Source of the DNA: Ignavibacteriota bacterium
Lineage (GTDB): Bacteria > Bacteroidota > Ignavibacteria > UBA10030 > UBA6906
Reading direction: 5' to 3'
Length of the DNA stretch: 33,774 nt
NCBI GenBank assembly: GCA_003158475.1
Contig: PMJR01000044.1
Location: 1-33,774, forward strand
Shown here one piece after another: positions 1 through 6,652 of the stretch (the stretch's first letter is position 1; each line of letters begins with the position of its first letter). A model generated the notes under the pieces. The model was given only the letters and a program-made list of their open reading frames with translations, was not told where the DNA came from and made no database searches. A program made the translations under genes and the position numbers.

Positions 1-19
1 CGAGCGCGCCCGAGATCAT
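1..19 (-). CDS. Possible start of a further operon gene, cut by the window edge
   Basis: An ATG on the minus strand at 19 overlaps the stop codon of the TolC-like gene in an ATGA arrangement, and the frame stays open for the six codons left in the window (MISGAL). Such overlaps usually mark translationally coupled genes. Too little is present to assign a function. Behind a TolC-like gene a membrane-fusion or transporter gene would be common, but that is inference only. Confidence 0.3.
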
Positions 20-711
20 TCCGGCGGGGCTCCCCCGGGGGTCTCTCTTAGCGTCTGGAGCCTGATTTCGAGCCGTGCCGCAGCGTGTTTCAGGCGGATC
101 AGATCGATCCTCGCCCCCGCCACCGCGTGATAGTCGACGCGACCCTGGGCAAAGAGAAGCTCCTGACACGCAACGGCGGACCCGCGCACAGAAAGTTCCT
201 CCCGGAGCGCGGCGAGTTCCGCCGAGAGCTCCTTTTTCTTCCGTTCGAGTGCGAGGCGGGCGAGGGTCTGCCTGCGGAGGAGAACGGAGAAGCGGGTCTC
301 CGTTTCCGCCAGGCGGAGTTCTGCTCGCATGTGTTCCGAGCCTTCGAGAAGAGACGAGAGTGAGATCCCGACAGTGAGCCTGTAGGAGTCCTTCGGAAGA
401 AGAAGTGCTCCGCCGGCATCCTGGAACGCCAGATCACGAATCCCGACGCTTCCAGCTATTGACACCTGAGGGATGAGTCTGTGCCAGAAGTTCGACGATG
501 CAGCTTCCTCCCGCGCCTTCTCAACCTCGAGGGACGCAAGGCGGCGGTAGAGCGAATCGAGCCCGTATGATGAACGGCCGGGAGGATCAACGGCGACGGA
601 CTCCCCGCCGGCGGGATCAGGGACCTCCTGTCGTTCATCAAACTCCGACTGGCACCTCACGCGGGAAGAGAAGAAGAGTAACGCTATGGCAGCAAGGATT
701 TTTACCGGCAT
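16..711 (-). CDS. Half-length TolC-like outer membrane efflux family protein
   Basis: 231 aa with a signal peptide (MPVKILAAIALLFFSSRVRCQ). Around residues 50-110 it has the pattern seen in TolC/OEP proteins: an alpha-helical run, then a stretch with PQVSIAGSVG and YRLTVGISLSSLL resembling strands of the beta-barrel. Residues 120-220 form a long coiled-coil-like helix rich in Arg, Leu, Glu and Ala. TolC-family proteins normally have two such halves in about 420-480 residues; only one is present. The start at 711 is chosen because the signal peptide begins there and a G-rich ribosome site precedes it; an upstream in-frame ATG at 753 would spoil the signal peptide. It is the third gene of a minus-strand operon behind two lipoproteins and overlaps a gene leaving the window. 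Family membership is inferred from pattern; a function in efflux is uncertain. Confidence 0.55.
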   Translation of the reverse strand: MPVKILAAIALLFFSSRVRCQSEFDERQEVPDPAGGESVAVDPPGRSSYGLDSLYRRLASLEVEKAREEAASSNFWHRLIPQVSIAGSVGIRDLAFQDAGGALLLPKDSYRLTVGISLSSLLEGSEHMRAELRLAETETRFSVLLRRQTLARLALERKKKELSAELAALREELSVRGSAVACQELLFAQGRVDYHAVAGARIDLIRLKHAAARLEIRLQTLRETPGGAPPE

Positions 712-756
712 GGAATCTCCCCCCTCCCCCCCACCAAGGGGGGAGATTTGCACGTC

Positions 757-1578
757 TCAATGTCCTGTCACCGTTTCACGGAGTATCGACCCATCCGCTC
801 TCCCGAGTGAAATGACGACCCTCCAGCTCCCGTCCGGCATGTCGGTCCGCGTCTGGAGCGCACCGGTAGAGAGTGCGGAACTTGTCGTCCTCCTGACGAG
901 CGCCTGATTCTCGTCCGTCACCTCGGTGACGGCGCTCCCCGCGCTGGCGTAACGGGAGGTTATGCGCACAGTGTGATTGACCTGGTCCGTCACGCGCGTT
1001 ACGACGGGGAGCCGGAACGTATATGTCTCGGTGATACCGTTCCTGAGGACGTACGTTACAATCGTGTCACGCGATGCGGGACGGACTTCCGTCGTCGTGG
1101 TTTGCTGGGGCTGATCACCGCGGAAGCTTTCGTAGCTATCGAATTGCTTCACCTCGCTGACGATCCGCCCCGGGCTCCCGTATGATTTTCGGACTGTAAT
1201 CAGAAGCAGCCCCTTCGGATGTGTGTGTCGCTCGGTCACGACGACCCCCAGCCCCCCGGAGGTGACCGTGCCGTAGACGAAGACCGAATCACCGGAGTTC
1301 TTATACAAGTGAAGGGGAACCCTCTCTCCTTTGGTCTGCGAATCCACCGTTCCGGACCATTCGGCAATCGCCGTCATTTCGTCGATCGCTTCACAGAGGA
1401 GTTGTTCCCCCGTTTCAGGCGTCTCGATCGTCTGCGGCTGCGCCGGTTCCGTGGGATACAGCGTCTCCCGGCGGCAACCGGAAAAGAGAAGGAGAAATGT
1501 GAAGCCCGCAACCACCGCCGTCGTCAAGTGTACCTCCGTACAAAGACGAGGAATCGGACCGAGTCTTGTGTTGTTCAT
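757..1578 (-). CDS. Predicted lipoprotein of unknown function
   Basis: 273 aa. A hydrophobic run ends in LLLFSGC, a lipobox with Cys at residue 35, so the mature protein is probably lipid-anchored. The rest is rich in Thr, Val and charged residues with alternating hydrophobic pattern, suggesting beta structure; no family is recognised. Two starts are plausible. ATG at 1578 has GGGGGAACA in front of it. TTG at 1527 has GGAGG five bases upstream and would give a more typical short lipoprotein signal of 17 residues. It lies 30 bp after the smaller lipoprotein gene and 45 bp before the TolC-like gene, so the three are probably cotranscribed, from the ECF-type promoter at 2052-2081. Confidence 0.75.
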   Translation of the reverse strand: MNNTRLGPIPRLCTEVHLTTAVVAGFTFLLLFSGCRRETLYPTEPAQPQTIETPETGEQLLCEAIDEMTAIAEWSGTVDSQTKGERVPLHLYKNSGDSVFVYGTVTSGGLGVVVTERHTHPKGLLLITVRKSYGSPGRIVSEVKQFDSYESFRGDQPQQTTTTEVRPASRDTIVTYVLRNGITETYTFRLPVVTRVTDQVNHTVRITSRYASAGSAVTEVTDENQALVRRTTSSALSTGALQTRTDMPDGSWRVVISLGRADGSILRETVTGH

Positions 1579-1608
1579 TGTTCCCCCAGGTGTGAGTGGA
1601 TGTACAGA

Positions 1609-2010
1609 TCAGAAATGGAATACGCGAACAACTGCCTCGAACTGCCGGTCTTCCACCCGGACGATGCCGACATAGTCGCCGGCAGGCACAAAGAGGCCCT
1701 GTGACGTATCGCCGAGCCATGTATGGGAATGGTATCCCTTCGATTCCATGATCTCGGTAAAGAGCGTTACGACAGGCTGGTCCGCCCCGGAAGCCGTGCG
1801 GCGGACGATCGAGACTGTGACACGGGCCGGCTGTTTCAACGTGTAGAGTATTTCGGTGTTCCGCCTGAAGGAATCGAAGGCCCCGGGTGAAAACCTCAGA
1901 TTCGCAAGGATGTCGGCCCCCTCAGCCGCCGTCGGCATCCTGCAGCCGGAAAGTATAAGTGCGGAAAGGACCACGAAGGCTGCGGGTCCCGGCAAGGGAA
2001 GGATGGTCAT
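1609..2010 (-). CDS. Small lipoprotein with FlgD-Ig-like fold
   Basis: 133 aa. The N-terminus is a lipoprotein signal (FVVLSALILSGC, Cys at residue 23). Residues 50-133 resemble the FlgD-type Ig-like module found at the ends of many FCB extracellular proteins: ILYTLKQPARVTVSIV, a middle strand, then HTWLGDTSQGLFVPAGDYVGIVRV, where the G...VPAGDY turn is characteristic. It would present a single Ig-like domain on the membrane. First gene of the operon with the second lipoprotein and the TolC-like gene. A leftward ECF-type promoter (2052-2081) ends about 40 bp before its ATG. Exact role unknown. Confidence 0.7.
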   Translation of the reverse strand: MTILPLPGPAAFVVLSALILSGCRMPTAAEGADILANLRFSPGAFDSFRRNTEILYTLKQPARVTVSIVRRTASGADQPVVTLFTEIMESKGYHSHTWLGDTSQGLFVPAGDYVGIVRVEDRQFEAVVRVFHF

Positions 2011-2051
2011 GGTGTTGGCCGGCCATGTGGCAGGATTTTGAGTTCAGGAGA

Positions 2052-2081
2052 TTAGACGCGCGCGGGACCGATTTTCTTACA
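2052..2081 (-). promoter_or_regulatory. ECF sigma-type promoter in front of the lipoprotein/TolC-like operon
   Basis: Read on the minus strand, TGTAAGAAAAT (2081-2071) is followed after 11 bases by GCGTCTAA (2059-2052). The same 19 bases with the same spacing occur twice in the dyad next to the ECF sigma gene (17391-17457). TGTAA near -35 and CGTCTA near -10 is a form known from several ECF groups. The predicted start of transcription near 2044 leaves a leader of about 35 bases to the ATG at 2010. That the local ECF factor uses it is inference. Confidence 0.7.
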
Positions 2082-2110
2082 AGCGGAAGTGGAGGGGACG
2101 TCGAACTCAA

Positions 2111-2130
2111 CAAACAATAACAAACAATAA
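2111..2130. repeat. Two direct copies of a 10-bp A-rich unit
   Basis: CAAACAATAA occurs twice head to tail, in an unusually AT-rich stretch (about 2105-2160) just upstream of a good sigma70-type promoter. It could act as an upstream element or a curved segment; it could also be chance. Confidence 0.6.
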
Positions 2131-2135
2131 TATAC

Positions 2136-2164
2136 TTGACAAAAGATGAGCAAAATTTTACATT
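2136..2164 (+). promoter_or_regulatory. Sigma70-type promoter for the small HTH gene region
   Basis: TTGACA (2136-2141), 17-base spacer, TACATT (2159-2164). The same -35, spacer length and -10 recur on the minus strand at 3194-3222, which supports this as a housekeeping promoter form here. Predicted start near 2171, upstream of the two tiny ORFs and the HTH gene. Confidence 0.55.
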
Positions 2165-2227
2165 GACGGCGGCATCAGAAAACGAAACGTCAAAGTCGGA
2201 GTATTTGTCGTGGCCGGAGGGTTTGGA

Positions 2228-2284
2228 ATGAAGATGGTGCTCGACGCTCTCAAGTATTCGTGCAAACAGAAGAACATTTACTGA
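2228..2284 (+). CDS. Tiny leader ORF (18 codons) upstream of the HTH gene
   Basis: ATG at 2228 with a strong ribosome site GGAGGG (2216-2221) six bases upstream; the peptide is MKMVLDALKYSCKQKNIY. Its stop overlaps the next ATG (TGATG at 2282-2286). No homologue is recognised. The ribosome site is better than anything directly in front of the HTH gene, so it may act as a leader or coupling peptide. It could also be accidental. Confidence 0.35.
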   Translation: MKMVLDALKYSCKQKNIY

Positions 2285-2370
2285 TGAGCCCGGCGGAGCA
2301 CAGCAGCGATACCCGCCGCCCCCCCGAACGGCAGAGAACCGAGATTGACACGACAAAGTGGCTACGCTAA
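2284..2370 (+). CDS. Second tiny ORF (28 codons) coupling to the HTH gene
   Basis: It starts in the TGATG overlap with the preceding 18-codon ORF and ends with TAA at 2368-2370, one base before the ATG of the HTH gene. The peptide is polar and rich in Arg, Pro and Glu, with no recognised fold. Three ORFs therefore sit stop-to-start in a row, which suggests translational coupling. Support is positional only. Confidence 0.3.
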   Translation: MSPAEHSSDTRRPPERQRTEIDTTKWLR

Positions 2371-2371
2371 C

Positions 2372-2602
2372 ATGACAGACAACGAGATCATGACACTCGA
2401 AGAGGTCGCGGCATATCTGAAACTGAAGCCGCAGACAATTTACACGTGGGCCCAGGAGAAGAGAATCCCGGCGGCAAAACTGGGGAAGGAGTGGCGCTTC
2501 AAGAGATCAATCATCGACCGCTGGATCAATCAGCACTTTGACCCGAAATTCAGCCACATCGTCAACGGTCCCGACGATGAGGGGAAGAAGACACGGACGT
2601 AG
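2372..2602 (+). CDS. Excisionase/MerR-like helix-turn-helix DNA-binding protein
   Basis: 76 aa. Residues 6-55 match the HTH_17 excisionase family: MTLEEVAAYLKLKPQTIYTW forms helix and turn, then QEKRIPAAKLGKEWRFKRS is the wing, then the IDRWI helix. The family includes phage excisionases but, in isolation, is common as small chromosomal DNA-binding proteins. No integrase, att site or phage gene is nearby, so a regulator is more likely than an excisionase. The start at 2372 is preferred over upstream ATG 2345 because the fold begins here; there is no good ribosome site directly in front, consistent with coupling to the tiny ORF before it. The C-terminus is basic (KKTRT). Confidence 0.85.
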   Translation: MTDNEIMTLEEVAAYLKLKPQTIYTWAQEKRIPAAKLGKEWRFKRSIIDRWINQHFDPKFSHIVNGPDDEGKKTRT

Positions 2603-2674
2603 AGACAGATTGAAAGTCAGCTGGTGCTGCTTGATATCGGGCAAATGCGGGAAGTTAGATGGTATCAGGTGATA

Positions 2675-3076
2675 CTATCTGATGAGTGTAAGTTTTCTCG
2701 TCTGGACGAATTTTCCCGCTTCAAGACGGTACAGGTAGACGCCGCTTGCGAGGTTGATGGCTTCGAACTTGACGTCATGCAAGCCAGCCTCCTGCTCACC
2801 GTTCACGATCGTCGAGACAACCTGGCCGAGGAGGTTGTGCACCGTCAGGAGGACATGCGACTTAACGGGGATCGCATACCGAATGACTGTGGAGGGGTTG
2901 AACGGATTGGGAAAATTCTGCGCAAGGTCATAGTCGTGGGGGACGCTCTTCGCCGCCGACTGATCACCGCGAACACCGCCGGCGAATTCGTGCCCCAGGA
3001 GCGGGGCCGCACCGAGAAACAGGAGAAGGAAAACGGACAGGAAATGGAAACCCCGGAAAATCGATACGGTTGTCAT
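2675..3076 (-). CDS. Secreted mini-protein: signal peptide plus sorting-type C-terminal domain only
   Basis: 133 aa. Residues 1-29 are a signal peptide (FLSVFLLLFLGAAPLLG). After a short linker, residues 50-133 are a complete type A C-terminal sorting domain of the Por secretion (T9SS) kind: LAQNFPNPFNPSTVIRY, a strand with LLTVHNLLGQVV, GLHDVKF, SGVYLYRLEAG, and a basic end RKLTLIR. There is no cargo domain between them. The start is supported by a near-perfect ribosome site GGGAGGTGATTC before ATG 3076 and a TTGACA-N17-TACATT promoter at 3194-3222. It may be a minimal surface protein or the remnant of a larger one; the intact reading frame and good expression signals argue against decay. 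Confidence 0.8.
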   Translation of the reverse strand: MTTVSIFRGFHFLSVFLLLFLGAAPLLGHEFAGGVRGDQSAAKSVPHDYDLAQNFPNPFNPSTVIRYAIPVKSHVLLTVHNLLGQVVSTIVNGEQEAGLHDVKFEAINLASGVYLYRLEAGKFVQTRKLTLIR

Positions 3077-3193
3077 GAATCACCTCCCGGCGAATTTGAC
3101 ATACTGTCGTTACGCGAAACAGTCAGACCGTATCAATTCTTCGCGGTTCAGCGTCTCCTGAATGGTGGAGGTTGCGCGGGATGTAACTCCAAA

Positions 3194-3222
3194 AATGTAG
3201 ACAATTGAAAGGGTTATGTCAA
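3194..3222 (-). promoter_or_regulatory. Sigma70-type promoter for the mini sorting-domain protein
   Basis: On the minus strand TTGACA (3222-3217), 17-base spacer, TACATT (3199-3194), identical in both hexamers and spacing to the promoter at 2136-2164. Predicted start near 3187, about 110 bases before the ATG at 3076. It lies just past the stop of the TPR gene, so the mini-protein gene probably has its own transcript. Confidence 0.55.
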
Positions 3223-3247
3223 GGAAGAGTCGCCATTCTCTCGGAAT

Positions 3248-4528
3248 TCATTTGCCGACAGAGAGTTCCCTGAGTCGTTTTCTGGCGTACGGGACAAGGT
3301 CGCCGTGGGCAGCATCGGTTCCTGCAAGCTTGAGAAAGCGCCTGTACGACGCGGCTGCGCCCCGGAAATTCCTCGTTTCCTCCTGCGAGTGGGCGAGGAA
3401 GAAAACGTCCCGCAAGTTCCCGGGGTCATACTGCAGCCCCTTCACGTACGACTTTTCAGCCTGCCGGAATCGCTTCTGCCTGTAATAGACACCGGCGATC
3501 TGGCTGTAGAGCATTCCCAGCCGCTCCGTGTGGGATGCCAGATAGGACCGGTGGAAGGCATCGAGAGCACTTTCCAGAGAGTCTATCCTCGCGTACGAGA
3601 CCCCCGCGTTCAGATACAGGACAGGGTTTTCTTCTTCCAGTGAGGCCGCGTGAATGTAGAACGCTGCCGCGGAGTCAAAGTTCTTCAATTCGAAGCATGC
3701 CTGTCCGAGGCGTGCATAGTAGGTCGCGTTCGTCGTATCGAACTTCGCAGCATTCCGAAAGCAGTACACAGCCCACTTCTCCTTCCCGAGTTTTTCCATA
3801 CAGTATCCCCTGCGTGCCCAGTCGTCCGCATTCGCGCTATCCCTGGCAAGGATCATCCCGTACAGCCGCTCTGCATCCTGATATTCCTTCCGTTTGTAGT
3901 ACAGGGAGGCGAGGAGGCTCAGACAGGGAGCATACCGGGGGTTGAGAGCCGTACTTGCCCGGAGGAATTGCAGTGCGGAGTCAGGCTTGCCAAGGTTGAC
4001 AAGTGACGCAGCGAGGTTATAGTAGCTCAGGTAATCCCTCGGATTGATACCGACAGCCAGGGAGAACAGGTCCGAAGCGCTCCCAAAATCGCGACCGTCA
4101 AAGCAGAGCGTGCCGAGGTTGAAGAGCGCCGGGAGAAACGCGGAGTCCTGCGCAAGTATGAGACGGTACTGGGTACGAGCGTCAGCAGCCGCCCCGTAGG
4201 CACTCAGCGATTTCGCAAGCTGAAACCGATACGGAATATCCGCCGCCGAGCTGTCCACCGCCATCCTGAGGTAGCGGACCGCATTCTGAGGGTCATTCAG
4301 TGCGGCAAACGACGACCCGAGGTAGTAGTTTGCCTTCGGCGACCGGGGTGTCCCCGCGGACGGCTGCAGGAGGTCGATCACGTGCGCATACCCCCCGTCG
4401 TAAAAGGAGAGCACAGCCGCCTGGAGCAGGCTGTCAGCGCGGAGAGGGGAATCCCCGGGCCGGGGTTGCGCGGAGAGGAGATCCACGGCAACAAGAAGAG
4501 CGGCGATCTGGAGACAGGGGAGATTCAT
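3248..4528 (-). CDS. Exported tetratricopeptide-repeat (TPR) protein
   Basis: 426 aa with a signal peptide (to about residue 21, ending LLSAQ). From residue 30 to 415 it is an almost unbroken array of about ten TPR units of 34 residues, visible as recurring patterns such as ALFNLGTLCFDGRDFGSAS, YYNLAASLVNLGKPDSA and LYLNAGVSYARIDSLESA, each with small residues at TPR positions 8 and 20 and DP/NP linkers. TPR arrays bind proteins; this one would work in the periplasm. A GAGGGG ribosome site precedes ATG 4528. It lies 52 bp downstream of the flippase-like gene on the same strand and may share its transcript. The partner is unknown. Confidence 0.85.
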   Translation of the reverse strand: MNLPCLQIAALLVAVDLLSAQPRPGDSPLRADSLLQAAVLSFYDGGYAHVIDLLQPSAGTPRSPKANYYLGSSFAALNDPQNAVRYLRMAVDSSAADIPYRFQLAKSLSAYGAAADARTQYRLILAQDSAFLPALFNLGTLCFDGRDFGSASDLFSLAVGINPRDYLSYYNLAASLVNLGKPDSALQFLRASTALNPRYAPCLSLLASLYYKRKEYQDAERLYGMILARDSANADDWARRGYCMEKLGKEKWAVYCFRNAAKFDTTNATYYARLGQACFELKNFDSAAAFYIHAASLEEENPVLYLNAGVSYARIDSLESALDAFHRSYLASHTERLGMLYSQIAGVYYRQKRFRQAEKSYVKGLQYDPGNLRDVFFLAHSQEETRNFRGAAASYRRFLKLAGTDAAHGDLVPYARKRLRELSVGK

Positions 4529-4580
4529 GCGTGCCCCTCAAGTCAGGAAAGGAAACGTACCCTCAATGGCGTGAATATCT

Positions 4581-5642
4581 TCATCCCTCCACCGGGCGCT
4601 CTGCTTTCCGGAAAGGGTTAAACCCGATGAACCAGAATATGAGGTACCCGATGAGTATCCAGCCCGCCTCTTTGAGGCGCTTGATGGCGATATAGGCCGC
4701 GGAGAGCGTGACGGGATCAGGAAATCCGAATGCAACCAGGAGTGCCACAAAACCGACTTCAGAAGCCCCGATTCCCCCCGGAAGGAAAAAGAACACAATG
4801 CGCAACAGTGAGGCTGTCGACTCGAGGGCGACGGCCTGTGTGAACGTCGGGTCCGCGCCAAGAAATTTCAGTATGAGGAATGACTCGACTCCGATAAGAA
4901 CCCAGGCGGAAAACGAGAGAAGGAGGGAGAGTGCGAACTTCCCCGTGTGGTCCCGCGCAAAGCGCCCGACATGTTCATCGAGCCTGAAGATATACGGCTC
5001 CCCTTTCGTGAGGAACGACCGGAGCGGACGGAACGGGATACGTGCGAGCCACCGGCAGACCTGTTCCATACGTGGACCGCTGAAGGGAAGAGTCAGGAGG
5101 GCGACGGCACAAAAAAGGGAAAGTGCAATCACGCTGAACCCTTTGACCCCCTCCCCCGGTCCGAGCTGCGAGGCGACTCCCGGGTAGAGCACTATGACGA
5201 GGGAAAAACCGATCAATATGAAAACCGACTGTGCGACCGCAATATTGATCTTAGTAATAATGCAAGAACCTATTCCTTCCGTCATGTCGACCCCGCACTC
5301 CCGTTTGAGGAGACCAGCCCTCATCGGCTCCCCGATGGCGACCCCCCCGGGGATCGAATACAGCAACGCATCCGTGGCGACCCGAATGAGAAACAGCATA
5401 TCAACTCCCGGCGGAGGTTCCCTCCGGATCGTGAGGCGCCAGGCGAAGGACTCGACAACGAAGATAAGACCGTAAGGGAGCAGGATTACAACTGCCGCCG
5501 GACCGATCCCCCTGATCCTTTCAGCCACCAGCGGGAACTGAAGGCCCGAAAAGTAGTGCCAGAGGATTGCAATAAGCAAAAGAACCAATGCCGGCCGCAA
5601 GAGCCACTTTGCAATCCAGATTCCTCTTTTCTTTCCATTCAT
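4581..5642 (-). CDS. Lysylphosphatidylglycerol synthase/flippase-like integral membrane protein
   Basis: 353 aa with about eight hydrophobic segments. It resembles the LPG_synthase_TM (UPF0104) family, the flippase-like membrane part of MprF. Family hallmarks seen: ESFAWRL after the second segment, the GGVAIGEPMRAGLL motif near residue 100, and FFFLPGGIGASEVGFVALL near residue 285, followed by AYIAIKRLKEAGW. No soluble synthase domain is attached, so it should be a lipid or glycolipid translocation-type protein rather than an aminoacyl transferase. The start at 5642 (MNGKKRG) gives positive residues before the first segment; upstream starts exist at 5690 without a good ribosome site. Substrate unknown. 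Confidence 0.8.
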   Translation of the reverse strand: MNGKKRGIWIAKWLLRPALVLLLIAILWHYFSGLQFPLVAERIRGIGPAAVVILLPYGLIFVVESFAWRLTIRREPPPGVDMLFLIRVATDALLYSIPGGVAIGEPMRAGLLKRECGVDMTEGIGSCIITKINIAVAQSVFILIGFSLVIVLYPGVASQLGPGEGVKGFSVIALSLFCAVALLTLPFSGPRMEQVCRWLARIPFRPLRSFLTKGEPYIFRLDEHVGRFARDHTGKFALSLLLSFSAWVLIGVESFLILKFLGADPTFTQAVALESTASLLRIVFFFLPGGIGASEVGFVALLVAFGFPDPVTLSAAYIAIKRLKEAGWILIGYLIFWFIGFNPFRKAERPVEG

Positions 5643-5806
5643 CAGATTTTTACACGGGTTGATTCGCGAAAAACGATTACCGCGGCCCACGAGGAGATTT
5701 TCCCCGTGAAGAAATCCCGATCCGCTATGAAACTCCTTGACTTTCCCCCTCTAAAGGTATAGTTTCATTGTGTATAGTCAACATCTGACCACGAAGGAGA
5801 ATGCGG

Positions 5807-6463
5807 ATGAAAAGACTTCCTGTGGTTCTGACAGCCATGATATTCTCCCTCTGCTTCGCAAGCGGACCGGCCAAAGCGCAAAATCTAATAGGGCGCTGGG
5901 CCATAGGGATAGATGCAGGAGCCAACTACTGGATTACCGATTACAACGAATACAAGGTGGGGTTCGGTGGCCAGGTAGTCGCTCGCTACGAAATGGCGCG
6001 ATATTTCGGGCTTGGATTGGCGGGGGGGTACGAAGTGCTCAAAACAAACCAATCGACACCCCTCGAGCCCGGTGTATACGCAAATTACATGAAGGTGAAC
6101 GCAATCCCCATTTCGGTCGTCGTCTTTATCCATTTCTACCCGAGGAAGACGATTAATCCCTACGTCTATATCGGCGCCGGTATGCTGTTTTACCAGCGGT
6201 GGGGCGTCGGCCTGGCCCCCCCCGTAGACGGGGCGTGGAATTCCTCGTACATGATCCCCGCCGGGTTCGGGATAGAGTCGTTCATCAACAACGACATCTC
6301 AATCGATGCGAGCGTCGGGTTCACAGACATAGGGAACGACGTCGATGCCCGCACGACGAGTTCTTTCAAAGGATACGCAAGCGCCAGGGTCGGCTTGAAC
6401 TTCTACCTGAACGAAGGACTACCCCGCAGGCAAGCTCCGAGACCTGCACCGGTCAGGTTCTGA
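5807..6463 (+). CDS. Outer membrane beta-barrel protein (porin/OmpA-barrel-like)
   Basis: 218 aa. Signal peptide MKRLPVVLTAMIFSLCFASGPAKAQ, then alternating amphipathic strands with aromatic girdle residues: GGQVVARYEMARYFGLGLAGGYEV, VNAIPISVVVFIHFYP, INPYVYIGAGMLFYQ, SIDASVGFTDIG, GYASARVGLNFYL. This is the pattern of eight-stranded PF13505-type barrels. The start at 5807 is preferred because AAGGAG lies seven bases upstream; ATG 5801 is too close to it. A possible promoter is TTGACT (5737-5742) with TATAGT (5758-5763), but the spacer is short (15). The gene is divergent from the flippase-like gene. The C-terminal Pro/Arg tail after NFYLNEG lies outside the barrel. Cargo or role unknown. Confidence 0.75.
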   Translation: MKRLPVVLTAMIFSLCFASGPAKAQNLIGRWAIGIDAGANYWITDYNEYKVGFGGQVVARYEMARYFGLGLAGGYEVLKTNQSTPLEPGVYANYMKVNAIPISVVVFIHFYPRKTINPYVYIGAGMLFYQRWGVGLAPPVDGAWNSSYMIPAGFGIESFINNDISIDASVGFTDIGNDVDARTTSSFKGYASARVGLNFYLNEGLPRRQAPRPAPVRF

Positions 6464-6492
6464 TCCGGGGCATTTCCAGAACGGCAACATGC

Positions 6493-6546
6493 GATCTGCC
6501 GGGGGTGCAGTCAGGTTCGCGCGCTTCCGGCAGATCTGCGAAGAGC
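6493..6546. repeat. Inverted repeat, 10-bp perfect arms with 34-base loop
   Basis: GATCTGCCGG (6493-6502) pairs with CCGGCAGATC (6537-6546). It lies 30 bp past the stop of the beta-barrel gene and 106 bp before the M28 peptidase start. There is no T-run behind it, so it is not a standard terminator; it could be a transcript-stabilising hairpin or an operator. Confidence 0.6.
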
Positions 6547-6652
6547 CTTCCCACCGGCAATACGACGGGACGGGGAGGTTCATTCAATCTCCTGCTTCGC
6601 CGGACAATAGTCAACTCAAACCTTGAAAGCAGCTGCAATAACCGAGGCTCAT

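Noticed and set aside
2372-2602. Excisionase gene as a sign of a prophage or integrative element
   Set aside because: No integrase, att-like repeats, tRNA or phage genes are in the window; the fold is common in chromosomal regulators.
4733-4749. Sigma54-like sequence on the minus strand
   Set aside because: TGGCAC and TTGCA are present but the GG-GC spacing is 11 rather than 10, and the site lies inside the flippase-like gene.
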